Made by a program: the position numbers and the translations under genes
Shown here: piece after piece, positions 62,576-64,000 of the stretch
How the letters are laid out: each line of letters begins with the position of its first letter
How positions within the stretch are numbered: position 1 is the first letter of the stretch
The notes under the pieces: generated by a model
Database searches by the model: none
What the model saw: the letters and a program-made list of their open reading frames with translations, nothing else
Told to the model about the DNA's origin: nothing
Assembly: GCA_903632075.3 (NCBI GenBank)
Contig: CAHIKZ030005210.1
Span: 299,001 to 363,000 of the forward strand
Reading direction: 5' to 3'
DNA length: 64,000 nucleotides
From: Acanthosepion pharaonis
Lineage: Eukaryota; Mollusca; Cephalopoda; Sepiida; Sepiidae

Positions 62576-64000
62576 TTCATTTGGTCGCTACATTCTCCAA
62601 CCGTAATATATCCTTTAAAAAAAAATTTGAGAGTTGTTGCTATGTTTCCAATAGATATTTGATTTGATCTTCGCCTTTGTTCATTTGCATGTTACATTCT
62701 CCAACTGTAATATATCCTTTAAAAATTCTGAGAGTTGTTGCCATGTTTCATTAGTTATTTGGATTTGATCTTCGTCTTTGTTCATTTGGTCGCTACATTC
62801 TCCAACCGTAATATATCCTTAAAAATTCTGAGAGTTGTTGCTGTTATGTTTCAATAGTTATTTGGATTTGGATCTTCGTCTTTGTTCATTTGGTCAGCAG
62901 ATTCTCCAACCGTAATATCCTTAAAATTTGAGAGTTGTTGCCAAGTTTCCAATAGTTATTTGGATTTCCTGATCTTTCGTCTTTGTTCATTTGGTCGCTA
63001 CATTCCAAACTGTAATATATCCTTTTTTAAAATTCTGAGAGTTGTTGCTATGTTTCCAATAGTTATTAGGATTTGATCTTCGTCTTTGTTCATTTGGTCG
63101 CTACATTCTCCAACCGTAATATATCCTTTAAAAATTTGAGAGTCGTTGCTATGTTTCCAATAGTTATTTGATTTGATTCGTCTTTGTTCATTTGGTCGCT
63201 CTCTATTCTCCAACTGTAATATATCCTTTAAAAAAATTCTGAGTGTTGTTGCTATGTTTCCAATAGTTATTTGGATTTGGATTCGTCTTTGTTCATTTGG
63301 TCGCTACATTCTCCAACCGTAATATATCCTTTAAAAAATTTGAGATTTGTTGCCATTTTTCCAATAGTTATTTGGATTTGGATCTTCGTCTTTGTTCATT
63401 TGGTCGCTAGCATACCCCAACCGTAATATATCCTTTAAAAATTCTGAGAGTTGCTGCCATGTTTCCATTAGTTATTTGATTTGGATCTTCGTCTTTGTTC
63501 ATTTTATGCTACATTCTCCAACCGTAATATATCCTTTAAAAATTCTGAGAGTCGTTGCATGTTTCCATTAGTTATTTGATTTGATCTTCGTCTTTGTTCA
63601 TTTGGTCGTGCTACATTCTCCAACCGTAATATATCCTTAAAATTTGACTGTTGCTATAATGATTCCAATAGTTATTGGATTTGGTTCGTCTTTGTTCATT
63701 TGGTCGCTACATCTCCAAACTCGTAATATATCCTTTAAAATTTCTGGAATGTTGTTGCTATGTTTCAATAGTTATTTGGATTTGGATTCGTCTTTTGTTC
63801 ATTTGGTTTACCTCCAACCGTAATATATCCTTTAAAAATTTGAGTTGCTGCCATGTTTCCAATAGTTATTTGATTTGGATTCGTCTTTGTTCATTTGGCT
63901 GCTACATTCTCCAAACCCTAATATATCCTTAAAAAATTCTTTTGAGAGTCGTTACATGTTTCCAATAGTTATTTGATTTGGATCTTACGTCTTTGTTCAT

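Larger units (their letters stand above)
1..64000 (+). repeat. Satellite DNA array, 103-bp monomer, head to tail
   Basis: The entire window is built from one AT-rich unit of 103 bp, with frequent 102- and 101-bp versions, repeated about 620 times. Every unit I read has the same orientation; no reverse-complement copy was seen. Each monomer carries the same ordered landmarks: GGATTTGGATC, TTCGTC, CATTTGGTCGC, CTCCAACCG, TAATATATCC, TTTAAAAA, GAGAG, GCCATG and CCAATAG. The array runs off both ends of the window. Such arrays are typical of eukaryotic heterochromatin. I do not recognise the family, and no gene or mobile element interrupts it. The plus orientation is only the given strand. Confidence 0.98.
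50500..64000 (+). repeat. Right degenerate zone of the satellite array
   Basis: Monomer quality falls again from about 50.5 kb and is worst beyond 57 kb, where few units match the consensus. The same substitutions seen on the left return: CCATTAG for CCAATAG, CGCCAC, AACTGTAAT and GCTATG. GAGTCGTTG for GAGTTGTTG is especially common here. Many units are shortened or rearranged. The satellite still continues to the last base. Confidence 0.85.

Noticed and set aside
1..64000. The many open reading frames of 60 to 280 codons on both strands as protein-coding genes
   Set aside because: All are translations of the same satellite, overlap on both strands, share the same repeated peptides and are broken by frequent one-base indels. 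No unique coding sequence, splice pattern or codon bias is visible.
1..64000. CRISPR array
   Set aside because: The whole unit is repeated, with no unique spacers between short repeats, and there is no cas gene.
1..64000. TATA-like promoters at GTAATATATCC in each monomer
   Set aside because: The motif is part of the consensus and repeated hundreds of times. There is no gene downstream and no other promoter element.
1..64000. Telomeric repeats or an array boundary inside the window
   Set aside because: No TTAGGG- or TTTAGGG-type runs and no unique flanking sequence appear; monomers continue to both ends.

Overview
The whole 64 kb window is one tandem satellite DNA array. A monomer of 103 bp (very often 102 bp, sometimes 101 bp) is repeated head to tail roughly 620 times, always in the same orientation. 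I found no protein-coding gene, RNA gene, transposable element, CRISPR array or unique sequence. Position 1 and position 64,000 both fall inside a monomer, so neither edge of the array is visible and its true length exceeds 64 kb. I do not recognise the monomer as a named satellite family.

The consensus monomer is well represented by positions 16982-17084. It is 35% G+C, and the given strand is strongly T-rich (about 44 T, 23 A, 19 C, 17 G per 103 bp). Landmarks in order are a GGATTTGGATC start, TTCGTC, CATTTGGTCGC, CTCCAACCG, TAATATATCC, a TTTAAAAA tract, CTGAGAG, GCCATG and CCAATAGTTATTT. An array of this kind points to eukaryotic heterochromatin (centromeric, pericentromeric, subtelomeric or sex-chromosome blocks are all possible). 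Species and chromosomal position cannot be told from the sequence.

There are three zones with soft borders. The left zone (about 1-12,480) is degenerate, with many substitutions, indels and scrambled monomers. The core (about 12,480-50,500) is highly homogeneous, with long stretches of near-identical monomers and only occasional damaged ones. The right zone (about 50,500-64,000) becomes degenerate again and is worst beyond about 57 kb. Several specific variants occur in both outer zones but are rare or unseen in the core. This fits homogenisation by unequal exchange or conversion in the middle of an array. Variable assembly accuracy along the window could produce part of the same picture.

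Long open frames on both strands are by-products of the repeat. A 103-bp unit rotates the reading frame at each monomer, while a 102-bp unit keeps it and yields a 34-residue periodic peptide on either strand. Nothing supports translation. No previously undescribed biological system is evident. The points worth following are the identity of the satellite, the edge-to-core gradient, the indel-dominated and freely recombining variation, a small island of substitution-only monomers, and the mosaic damaged blocks.
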